Positions 14,101 to 26,100 of a DNA stretch of 64,000 nucleotides are shown piece by piece. Every line of letters begins with the position of its first letter. The stretch's first letter is position 1. The DNA comes from Nephrocerus scutellatus (taxonomy: Eukaryota > Arthropoda > Insecta > Diptera > Pipunculidae), in contig OX352765.1 in NCBI GenBank assembly GCA_947095585.1, forward strand, positions 73,453,976 through 73,517,975, read 5' to 3'. The notes under the pieces were generated by a model. That model saw nothing but the letters and a program-made list of their open reading frames with translations. It did no database searches and was not told where the DNA came from. A program made the position numbers and the translations under genes.

Positions 14101-17100
14101 GAGCATATCTAATCATCAATTTGTTATTGTTGATCAGCTTATCAGGCTTTGACCTCGTTGCTAACATTATTTATTACAAATGGCGATTCAATTGTTTCTC
14201 ATTTCCCCTTGTGATTAAATAATAAATAAGGAATATCAGATAGAAAAGCGCAGAAAGGGCATTGCGAAATGATCACGTTGCGAGATGAATATGACCGAAT
14301 AAAAATTTGCGAAATACCTGTTGCGAGGCAAACCAAACTTATTACGAAACTAGCCCGTCGTTGCCTAGGTACTTATTTATCCCAATCTTCTATTGGCAAG
14401 GGTAGAAAAAAAATGATATGAAAGAAATCATATAAGATATAGATATGTATAATATAAATAGATATCATACAGATATAAGGTAAAATCGCAGTAATTTTAC
14501 TAACAAAATAAATATTTTAAAGTATAGCTATACAGTGTTCAAATAAAATTAAAAGAAACTATCACATAAATTTAAAACAAAACTTAATGTTTTAAGTTTC
14601 ATAATCAGGAGCAAGAATAATACTATGGTATCGATAAATAAATTCTAAGGTGAACCCTGCCTAGAGCAAGCAAAATTAAGTTGTCCGTGGGAATAACCAT
14701 GGCGATCTCAAGTCTGTACTCCGCAGTATTTAATAGACCTCCCTTGTGACTGTGAATCTCTTACATAGTCTTATATGCAGTCTACGCCTGTAAACAGGGC
14801 ATTGTAACGGGTGTTTTTTTAAGAGGTTGCCGATTTTTTTTTTGAATAAAACACATATAAAATTATGAAATGACCAAATTTTTTTTTTATTTGGTAGATA
14901 ATTTTTTGGCATTTAACATTTAAACACAATTTCTGGCATATGGCTACCACGACTATTTTTCACAAATGTCATTCTGGAGGTCCAATTTTCCAGCACTTTT
15001 TCAAGCATTTGAGGGCGTATGTCAGCAATGACACGTTGAATATTGGTTTCCAAAGCGTCAATCGATTGAGGTTTATCCACATAAACCAATGACTTCACGT
15101 ATCCCCACAAAAAGTAATCGAGTGGCGTCAAATCGCACGAACGCGGAGGCCAATTCACCGGACCATTTCTCGAAATAATGTTGTCGTTGAAAGTTTCTTT
15201 CAATAAGTCGATTGTTTCACGTGCTGTATGGCAAGTGGCACCATCTTGTTGAAACCACATTTCATCCATATCCATATCTTCAAGATTTGACAACAAAAAC
15301 TCATTTAACATGGTTCTGTATCGATTTCCATTCACGGTAACGCGTCGTCCTTCCTCATTTTTAAAGAAATATGGACCGATGATCCCACCAGCCCATAGAC
15401 CGCACCAAACAGTACATTTATCAGGATGCATTGGTAATTCTTGAACGGCGTGTGGATTATCTTTGCTCCAAATGCGACAATTTTGTTTGTTGACGTATCC
15501 ATTTAACAAAAAATGCGCCTCATCACTGAAGAGAATTTTACGGTAAAAAAATGGATCTTCGTTCAATTGATTTAACGACCAATCACTGAATTCACGGCGC
15601 AAACGATGGTCGTGTGGCTTTAATTCTTGCACCAATTGAATTTTGTATGGCACCAAACCCAAATCTTTACGTAAAATTTTCCATAAAGTCGATGGACAAA
15701 GTCCAATTTGCTGAGCACGACGACGAATCGATAAATTGTCGTTTTCTTCGACACTGGCCTCAACGACAGCAATATTTTCTTCTGTACGAACTCTTCTCAT
15801 TCTTGTCGGTGGCTTGGCATCCAAAAGAGTGAATGTAGACCGAAATTTGGTAATTACGTTCTTTATGGTGGTCTCTGACGGACGATTATGTGCACCATAA
15901 AATTCACGAAGTGCTCTATAAACATTTTTAATTGAACACTGATTTTGAAAATAAATTTCAACGATTTGAAAACGTTGTTCTGGAGTTAACCTATTCATAA
16001 TGATTTGCCAAACAATACTGAGTAGAAATGCCACTTTGAGCTGTCAAAACAACTGTCATAAAATAAAACGACATCTATCGGAAAAACAAACCTCCTAAAA
16101 AAACACCCTTTATATTTCGTGGATGTCTTCATTTTTAGCAACAAGAATGGCCCTTTCTAGCAAAAAGTTCAAAATGTGATACGTCTTGAAAACAGCTGGA
16201 TACCTTCTTCAATTTGAAGTAGGAGTGACAATGTTTTCATTCCGCAAACCCAGCCGGTCACCGAGTACCATTCAATACACCACTATACATCTCAGCCACC
16301 CGAAAACTATGGGATCCAAACTAATATCGGTCACCCTTTTTAAAAAAATTATATGGGCGCCCCTTGATCACCCCTGATATCTCTGCATTATATTAGAAAA
16401 GAAACTTACCTTTCAAAACCATATCGCCTATTACATAATGAGCGCGGAAAGTGGAGAGTATCTTGCGAGTTAGAAGCTTGAACCACAAGGCGGTAGCCGA
16501 TAACACAAACACAATGATAACTTTTCTATGTTGACACACTAGTGTGTATAACGGCTACTTTCGAAGCTAGGTGTATGAAACAGTCACTTTCGTCTATGGG
16601 CGTGTGAAAATACAATAAAACTAACTCGTAGGAAAAGCTAAGAGTGCTGTTGTCAGCGAAAGAATGAATCGGAGACAAAACAGAACCCTGGGAGCACCGG
16701 CGCTTATGCGGTGAACCCTGGATTTAAAACCGTTCGTCCTCCTGAATTGAACGGTCGGAAAGATAGTTACTAATCCAAACAACCGGGGTCTCAATTCCAT
16801 AGACATTCATTTTCGACAAAAGAGCTTGATTCCAGACTCTGTCAAATGCCTTGGAAATATCGAGTGCAACAACTTAACTTTCACCAAATTTGTGAATAGA
16901 CTGGTTCCACTTTTCAGTGAGATACGCCATCAGATCACCTGTAGAACGTTGCCTTCGAAAACCGTACTGCCGATCGCCAAGGACTTCCTGAGATTCAAGG
17001 TATTTCATAAGCTTACGATTGATCAGCGTTTCATGACTTTAGAAAGTAAGGATGTTAGCGCAAGTCGATTTTCACAAAAAGAAGGAAACTAGAAAAAGGA

Positions 17101-20100
17101 GGCTGCATAGACTGGCAAAAGGCAATAGTGATTTGATAGATTAGAACACTTTAAATAAAATGAAAAAATCTTTTCACTTAAGATTTTATCTTTACACAAC
17201 GAAATTTGATGTAAATGATGTAACTGAATTTATGTGGCTAAGATAATATATTTATAGAAATGAAATTATTTGAATTTCAAAGCAGAATACTTTGGAAAAC
17301 TAATTGAATAATTTTATTTTGGAGATGGATGAGAAAATTAAAGAAAGTAATGCAAATTGGAATAATTGTACTCAAAATCTAGAAACTATAATATTGAAAG
17401 TTTGGGAATCTTTACCAAATAGCTTTAAATCAATGAAGAAACTTAGAGATGCGCTTTTAATTATGTTTGGATCTACATATTACTGTGAAAAAAATATTTT
17501 CGTATATAAATTATATTAAGAGCAGTACTAGAAATAAATAAGGGAATGAATTGACTCCAAAATGCGTTAAGCTGATGAATACTGAATATAAACCTAATAT
17601 AATGACACTCGCAGAAAATAAACAACAGCCAATTTCTCATAAAATAACGTTAAAAGTATTAATACACACCCTTCTAACTATTTTATCCTAATTTTAAGAC
17701 GTTATGAAAGTCAAACTTATTTAGTTTATTGTTTTTGTTCTTCACTTGGTATATTAAATAATTTAATTTTATAATTATAATTTAACTTTTTACCCTTTTT
17801 TTATTGTGACACACAAGCTGTTAAAAAAACCAATTCACCCAAATGGTCCCAAAGTTCAAAAGGGTTAGCCATCCCTTATATAGAGGATAGCAGAAAAAAA
17901 TAAAAATTATAATCTTTTATATCTATATAAATAAAACTGAAATGCTGTTAGTTAATAACCGCATCACTTGAGAACGTTTTTATTAGCTCGCTTTCGTGTA
18001 TGTCTTTCTGTGCGGGTGGAATTTTGTGATTGATTTTAAACTACCATCCCATTGAAGCTAGAGACTTCAAACTTTAAACCTAGCGCAGAACTGGTTTTCT
18101 GGGTGGCTGAGGTTAGGGTGCGGGTGGTCAGTCAGCGGATTGTCAGTTGTCGGGCCGGGAAGAGTAGTCAGTTTGGCGGTGGTCAGTGGAATAGGGCAGC
18201 CGGGAAACGCCGGGTATTTCCGCTAGTAATATATAGAATTACTTATTGTAATAATGTATCTACTAAGATTTAAAAAAAAAAAACTATGTAATGTAAAAAG
18301 TAATCTAGAACCCAAAAAATAGACTGGTTTTAACGCTTCACACAGCTCTTCTCATAGTTGATTATTGTAGAGCATAATGACAGTGATTCAAGGAAACACA
18401 TGAGTCATACTGAATCTCTTCAAAATATGAATTTTCCAAAGCCCACTTTGTACTAAATCGATGTATTCGTCCACTCCATTAGGTATATCAAATCATAGAG
18501 GAACAACTCTATCCATTTGAATCGATTAAAAATCAAGAATGCGTGTCTGCTCCAAATTGCGTGGAAAATCCATTACGTGCTATTGGCACCACTATACAAG
18601 TCGTAAGTGGAATAATTACTAAGAGGTTCGGTACGATGCTAGTCTTATACGAGTTTATAATACAATGACCCATACGCACGTTGCCCACTAATAAGCGGTC
18701 TTAGCATGAGTAAATAATAGGCGCACTTTAGCCAGTGTATATAGTAATCAATCGTTTGGTTGGATCTGGAATAGAAAAAGTTAATCTTTTCTATAATTGC
18801 ACTCACTTTGATAAGTGGGTGTGCATATGATGTAAATTTGTACGTTTAATAATGACATGATACATTTCAAAACAAAAAAAACACCAACCTACAAACATGC
18901 ATCAAAGAGATGTTGTGTTTAGGATTTGATGTCGCTCACGCAGACAGAGCAAAGTGAAGGAATCCTATTCACATGTAAGTGAATGTTATCTGATGAGTTC
19001 CGCGTTGCAATTGAAACGTTGTTAGTTTAAAAGTGGGCGCTCACGTTTTCCAAACAATTACGGCGAACGGTGCCAAGCACAATCTGTAAATCTGGACCTG
19101 GAATAAGGATTTCAATATTGCAATTATCGAAACGCGGAAATTTGCATCAATCACACATTGTGATTAAGTGGATGTGCAAATAGGTCGCATAATGTTGGTG
19201 AAGAAATAATTTCTAAATTCTATAAATATAAATTGCGAATACGAAATAACATACCTTATTCGTATGATGTTATTTATGAATGTATCAAGACGTAGTAGAT
19301 AAAGAATAATGTTCAGAGGTCAGATATATGGCCGTAAAACTTATTTGTGTTACCAGCTACTGCTGAATATTATTTTCTACTGGCTTGCTGTATTGTACTT
19401 TTTACCCAGCATATTCATATTTTTTGAAAGTTCTTCATTTGAGTTTATTCCCAATTATTGAAAAGACTCTTGAATGAGTTAGACTCTTGAATGAGTTCCA
19501 ATAAAAATAAAACAACCCATAAAAATTAAAATTGTTCATGTAAATTCTCTAATAGAAGATACATATTTTTGCAAAGTTTGAACCGGGTTTATTTGGAAAA
19601 AATTAATATTAGAGCCCTTTACTTCAAATTTTTTTCAAAAACTATTCTCACCGGAGATACACATGTGTAAAACAAAATTTGTATGGCAAAAAAATTCAAA
19701 TCAAAAACTCAAAAATTTTTTCAAAAGTTCGGTCTATCGGATATTTAAAATTTTTAAAATTTAAAGTAAATCGAACTACGTTTTAAAAAAAAATTGATGG
19801 TTGCGCCCCCGGGCCTCAGGGCCCATTCGCTCCAAAAATTTTACAAAAACGTTTGCCCATCGGGATAAATATATTTTTAAAATTTGAAGAAAATCGGGCT
19901 AACTTTTAAAAGAATTTATACGAGCACCACTTGGGCCTCAGGGCCCATTCGCTCAAAAAATATCCAAAATGTTTTGTCCATCGGAGATACCCACGTATAT
20001 AAAATTTGAAGAAAATCGGGTTAAGTTTTTTAAAAATTTGTTGGAGCCCCATACCCTGGGGCCCGGGGTCTCCACAATTTTAACAAAAAGTATTGTCTAT

Positions 20101-23100
20101 CGGAGATACACGCGTATATAAAATTTGAAGAAAATCGGGTTATTTTTTTTATTGTGACCCAGAAGCTGTTAAAAAACCCAGAAAAAACCAGAAAATCTAA
20201 CCAGCCTATCTAACAGATAAACATGCCACAGCCACGGACACGCAAAGTTAATATAGAGAATTTAATAAGCTTGGTTGTATAAAGCCGCAGACGGAGCGCC
20301 GCATAGATCACGGACGAGTCTATAGCAATAACTTTATTCTATTTTTAAACTCTCTATATTAACTTCGCTTGGCCGTGGCACATCTATCTGTCGGTCAATC
20401 AATTTTTAACCCACTTCCCAAAGCCCGATTTTATTGCAATTTTGTACACATGTGTATTTCCGGAGACAACACTTTCTATTAAAATTTGGGCCTCAGGGCC
20501 GAGGGTGCCCATATAATTTTTTTTGAAATTAACCCGATTTTCTTCAAATTTTATAGACATGTGTATCTTTTTTGTAAATTTGTTAGAGTGATCGGGCGCT
20601 AAGACCCGAGTGATGCCCATATAAATTTTTTAAAAACTTTCCCGATTTTTTTTTTGTGTTTACCACAAAACTTTTAGAAATTTTTTTAGAGAGAACGGGC
20701 CTTGAGGCTTTAAGGGTGCCCATGTAAATTTTTTGAAAATTAGCCTGATTTTCTTCAAATTTTAAACACATGTGTATCTCTGATGCACAAAACTTTTTGT
20801 AAATTTTTTGGAATGATCGGGCTCGGAGGGCCGAGGGGTACCCATATTAATTTTTACAAATTTTCCCGGTTTTCTTAAAATTTTAAGCACATGTGTATCA
20901 CTGATGGACAAAATGTTTTAAAATTATTTTAGAGAGATCTGGCACGAGGTGTGCCCATGTAAATTTTTTTAAAATTAGCTCGATTTTCTTCAAAATTTTA
21001 AACAAATGCGTATCTCCGATGGACAAAACTTTTTGCAAAATTTTTGGAGTGAACGGGCCCTGAGGCCCACCTAAAATTTTAAAAGTTAGCCCGTTTTTTA
21101 TAAAATATTAAACACATGTGTATCACTGATGGACAATTTTTTTTGTAAATTTGTTAGAGTGGTCGGGCCATGAGACCCATGTAAATTTTTTAAAAATTAC
21201 CCCGATGTTCTTCAAATTTTAAACACTTAAGTAACTCCTATTAGAGAATTTTATGGGTGGTTTTTTTTATTAAATTCTCTATATAAACTGTTGCGTCCGT
21301 AAGCCGGTACCGTAAGCGTACCGTAAGCGTAGTTTTACTATTAATTACATTTATATTATCTCGAATCATCATGCCAAATATTAGCTTCAATACGCTTATG
21401 TTCGGACCTGGTAAGTTTTCCCGTATTGAGACAAATCCAGCTGCATGCTTCACAGCTGATGGTGTTATTCCGTCAGTTTTTTCTATATCAATATACCCAG
21501 GAGCAATATCAAAAGCGGAATGCGAACGCCGGTATATCGCTTGATTTATGCGAAAATGTCTTGAAAACATTTGAATGATATTGTTTTCCATAATTGGGAT
21601 CAGATCTGATCACAGATCACTTTTGCAAATGATATGCACTTCTTGTAGCTACGTCAGCATTGTCTGCAAACATCCAAATTTCTGTAACCTTGATTTTTTT
21701 AAAACAAAAAATACGTAAAATATAATATCCATAATATGTCAACCTTGTTTATAAATTTTGATCTAAAGCATGTGATAGCAATAAAATAAAAAGCTTGATT
21801 CTATCATTCAATGTGGTCAATGGAAATATTTTCTCACTCCGTCACCATGAATATACGTAAAACGGAAAACTGAAACACTGACAGTTCAAAGAAATAAATG
21901 AGGACATTTCGACTTTCCTAGTTATAAAAAAAATTTTCACACCTACCTACGCATGTTCATTTAAGCTATTTTGCAATTTTCGCAAAGCTTTGCGAAACTA
22001 TTTCTATAGAAAATAGTTCTTTGTTAAATTAAAAATAAAGGAAAATTTATAAAAATTACGTTTTTTATATGATTAATGTGGATTTGACTCCTAAGAAAAT
22101 TTAAAGAGACAGTTTAGAGAGAAAAAATTCCAGATTTTTTGATTTATACATTTTTTCAAATCAACACTCGCGAAATGGACAAAGGACCCTATTTTAGGCT
22201 AAGCACGTTTGAAAGGTTAAATAAAGAATCTATGAAGTTGCCAGTACTTACGAAAATGGAAACATATTTTTTTAGGTAACAGTGCGCATTGCATTAAGAA
22301 AATGTTTTTTTTACAAACTTTTATTTAGCTTGACATGAACATTGATTTGTTTGTATACGTAATTTTTACCAACTTTCTCGCGTCCTAGAGTTGGTTTATT
22401 CCACTTTTTAAATTCTCTATATTAACTTCACTTGCCCGTGTGTTTGTGGGTTTGTGGGCTTGTGGATTTGTGGATTTGTGTGTCATGGAATCTTGCGATC
22501 AATTTTTAACCCACTTCCTACAGCCCGATTTTATTGAAATTTGGCACACATGTATATCTTCCATGACAACACTTTCTATTAAAATTTGAGGCCCATCGGG
22601 CCGCGGGGTCGGGGGGCTCCCATACAAATATTTTACAAAATGTACCCGATTTTCTTTAAATTTACACATGTGTGTCTTCGATGGAAAACACTTTTTGTAA
22701 AAATTTAGAGCGATCGGCCCCTTGGGGACCCCAATATACAATTTTTAAATATCGCTGTATCGCATCAGATCACGGCAAAGTATGAGCTCTGTGCTTTTTG
22801 AGCAGCGCTGTTCGTTGCCGCTGCGGCATTTGGTAGATGATTTTGCCACAAAACGAGCACGCAGTGTGTGTGTGTGTGTGTATTTTATACCAACTTTCTC
22901 AAAAGATCATCATCATCATATTTGGCTCTACAACCGGGGTCCGGTACTGGCCTCCCGCAAAAAGTCTCTCCACCGGTCCCGATTTCGAGCCGATGTCATC
23001 CAGTTTGGCATCCTTAAACTCTGGGCATCCTGGTCCACGCCCTCCTTCCAGTGTAAGCTTGGCCGGCCTCGATGTCGTGTTCCATAAATTCTACCGCAAA

Positions 23101-26100
23101 GGACTTTCCGAGCAGGATCCTCTTCGCTCATGCGAGCTAGGTGTCCTGCCCATCAGAGCCTACCGAGCCTTATTTTCTTCACGATGTCGACATCTCGGTA
23201 ACGCTCGTAGATCTCATCATTATAGAGTTTCCGGAATCGTTCATCCTCACATACGGGACCAACAATTCTCCGTAAGACTTTTCTCTCAATCGCGGCTAAG
23301 GGATCAGAATGCTTTTTGCTAAGCACCCAAGTCTCGGATCCATATGTAAGTACTGGTATGACCATTGTCTTAAATATCAGCAGCTTGGATGTTATGGTTA
23401 AGTTCCTTGATTTGAAGAGTCTTGAGCCTTTAATCAACCGTGCGCGTATTTTTGTATTCAGTAGACCCGATATAGTTAAACGATTGCACTACTTCAAATT
23501 CGCGCTCCACTATTTTAATTGCGGGACCACGGACCACTACTCGTAGACGTGGCCACCATGTACTTGGTTTTGCTCTCATTTATGTGCAGCCCCAGATTTC
23601 GTGCCGCCAGTCGTTTGTCGCTTGACCATAGTTGTTTCTGATCTCTTCGTCGCGAAGGGCAGCCGTGTTGACTCGAATCTGATTCGCGGATGCAGTCTTC
23701 CGTGATGATGCAATCCGCGCTCGGAGCACTATACCAACAAGATAGTGGTCCGAGTCGACGTTGGCACCTCGGTACGTTCGTACCGTCATCAGGTTCGGAT
23801 TATTGCGGCGGTCTATCAACACGTGGTCTATCTGGTTGCGAGTGGCTCCATCAGCCACCCAGGTGGCTTTGTGGATATTTTTACGCGCAAACCTTGTACT
23901 CGCAACGACCAAATTATTGCTTGCTGCCATCTCTATGACTCGTTCTCCATTGTCATTAGTGTTCTCGTGTAAGTTATGGATGCCAATGTACTGCCTCAAA
24001 AGAACATTTGCTCAAATTTTCTGCGCAGCTTTGTCTCATGAATCATTTCTCGGCGCCGGGTGTAACGCGTTTGGTATATCACGAGTTGCGCCTGAGGCAT
24101 GTGTGTCTGATATGAAAGTTGGGGTTTTTAACTTCTTAGGTTCTCAGGTGCTTTTTGGTGTAACTTTTACACGTCCTAGAGAGATTTGTGCGCAACTCAG
24201 TCTTATAGAGCTGTTACGCGTGTGAAAGTTTGTTTTACTAACATCTCAGGGGTGTTTTTTAACAAATTTTCCAAGTTTTTTACTTACCTTGCTTATTGTT
24301 GAAACAGAAGTCTAAAATCAAAATATAATTTATAAATAAGGATGACATGGGATATACGATTTTGTACATCAATTTAAAGACCAGGATTGCTTAAAATCGC
24401 AATAATAACAGAATTATGTAACGGAATTTTGCAGGATTGCGAAAAACTATAAAGAAAAAGTATGTAATAAAATAACTTTTTTAGATTTTTCTGTCTAAGC
24501 AATATTTTTTAAATTTTTAAAAAAAGCTACCTTTAATGTTTTATTATTTTTAAATTCACTATATTGACTTATATTAACATGGCTACTGAGAAGGAGGTTC
24601 GTGCTTTGAATCCCAGTAACACCAAAAGTATTTTTCACGGTGTCTCACCTCTCGCGAATGGGTGACAAACGTTCCGAGAGTATAACCTGTCACGGAAAGC
24701 TTCTCAATTCGCCGTTCAGATCCGGCCTTAAATTGTAGGTCCCTTTCATTTGTGCCAAAAAATATACATGCGCAACACAAATGGTCGCCAGAAGCTAGGC
24801 CTTGGACCGCAATGGTCTGTCGCGCCAAATATTATTATTATTATATTAACTTTGCGTGTCCGTTTGTTTGTGGCTGGCTGTCTGCCCAAAGCATTGTGAT
24901 CAATTTTAACCCACTTCCTAAAGCCCGATTTTATTCAAACTTTGCACAGATCTGTATCTCCAATGCCCCAAGGCCGAGGGGCGTCCATATAAATTTTTAA
25001 AAAATTAACCCAATTTTCTTCAGTTTTTATACACAAATGAATCACCGATGACAACAGTTTTGGAAGTGATCGGGCCTCATTAATCGCATATATCGTGCGA
25101 TTCATTAATCACTCTCCATTCAAGGGAGTGTAATTGTTATTTGCAACAAATTGTCTAAATTTCAAAGACAAAAAAAATATGGTTCTTTAAGTTTTTACTC
25201 TAAAGTTTAACCTTTAGAACAAAAGAGTTTTATTTATCATATTATTTTAATTTGGTTTCTGTCGTCGTCCACTAGGCTATGCGTGTTATATTATATTTAT
25301 ATCACATCGCCTATGACAGCTTATACCAATAAGCAATATTATTTTATGTATGGTAAAAATTTATTTTGTCTATGAACGTGAATATTAACTTGCAGTAAAA
25401 ATAATTTCTCCGAAAATAAGTCACCTTGAATGATGTGTATTTTCCATTAATAAAAATCAATGCTTATTCAAGATATCTTGAATTTTATTTAATAAAAAGA
25501 AAGAAAGACGCAAATAAAATAAAATACGTTCACTTATGACAAAGCAATTTATCTCGTTTACGAATGTGAAATATTTTATTATAAAAGCGTTTTTAAGATG
25601 AATTTAAATCAATTGTAGCTACAAGGACTTCTTCTACTAATAAAATATTAAATTTTTATTAAAATTATTCAAGCACAGTTTTTAAACAAAATATGAAAAA
25701 TGTATTTTTAAATATTGACGTATTTGATGTATACGCACTCTTCAGAGACGCCAACGTTTTTTTTAATCAACCAGTTAAACAAAATCTGACGGCAGTTTAG
25801 TGATGCATCCGATGACAGCAAGCTAATTAGGCTGAAATCTCAAAAAGTGTAAAAGTTTTATTTATTATTGAAACCTTAAGCTATGGTTTTTTACGGAGTT
25901 CTAGCAATTACGCGTTCTTAACAACGCTATGCGCAGGGTGTGGTTTCCGAGGCACGCAAAAGCTGCACACAAATTTAATAAAATTAAATAATATTAAATA
26001 TAAGATAGTAAAGTGAGCTTCTCAGCTCGCCATATGGATAGTTGTAATACAGTCTAAACACTGAACTATCTTAAAAGTCCTATAATTTTCACAAAATTCG

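Noticed and set aside
23690..24225. plus-strand frames overlapping LINE copy C
   Set aside because: Shadows of the endonuclease frame on the minus strand.
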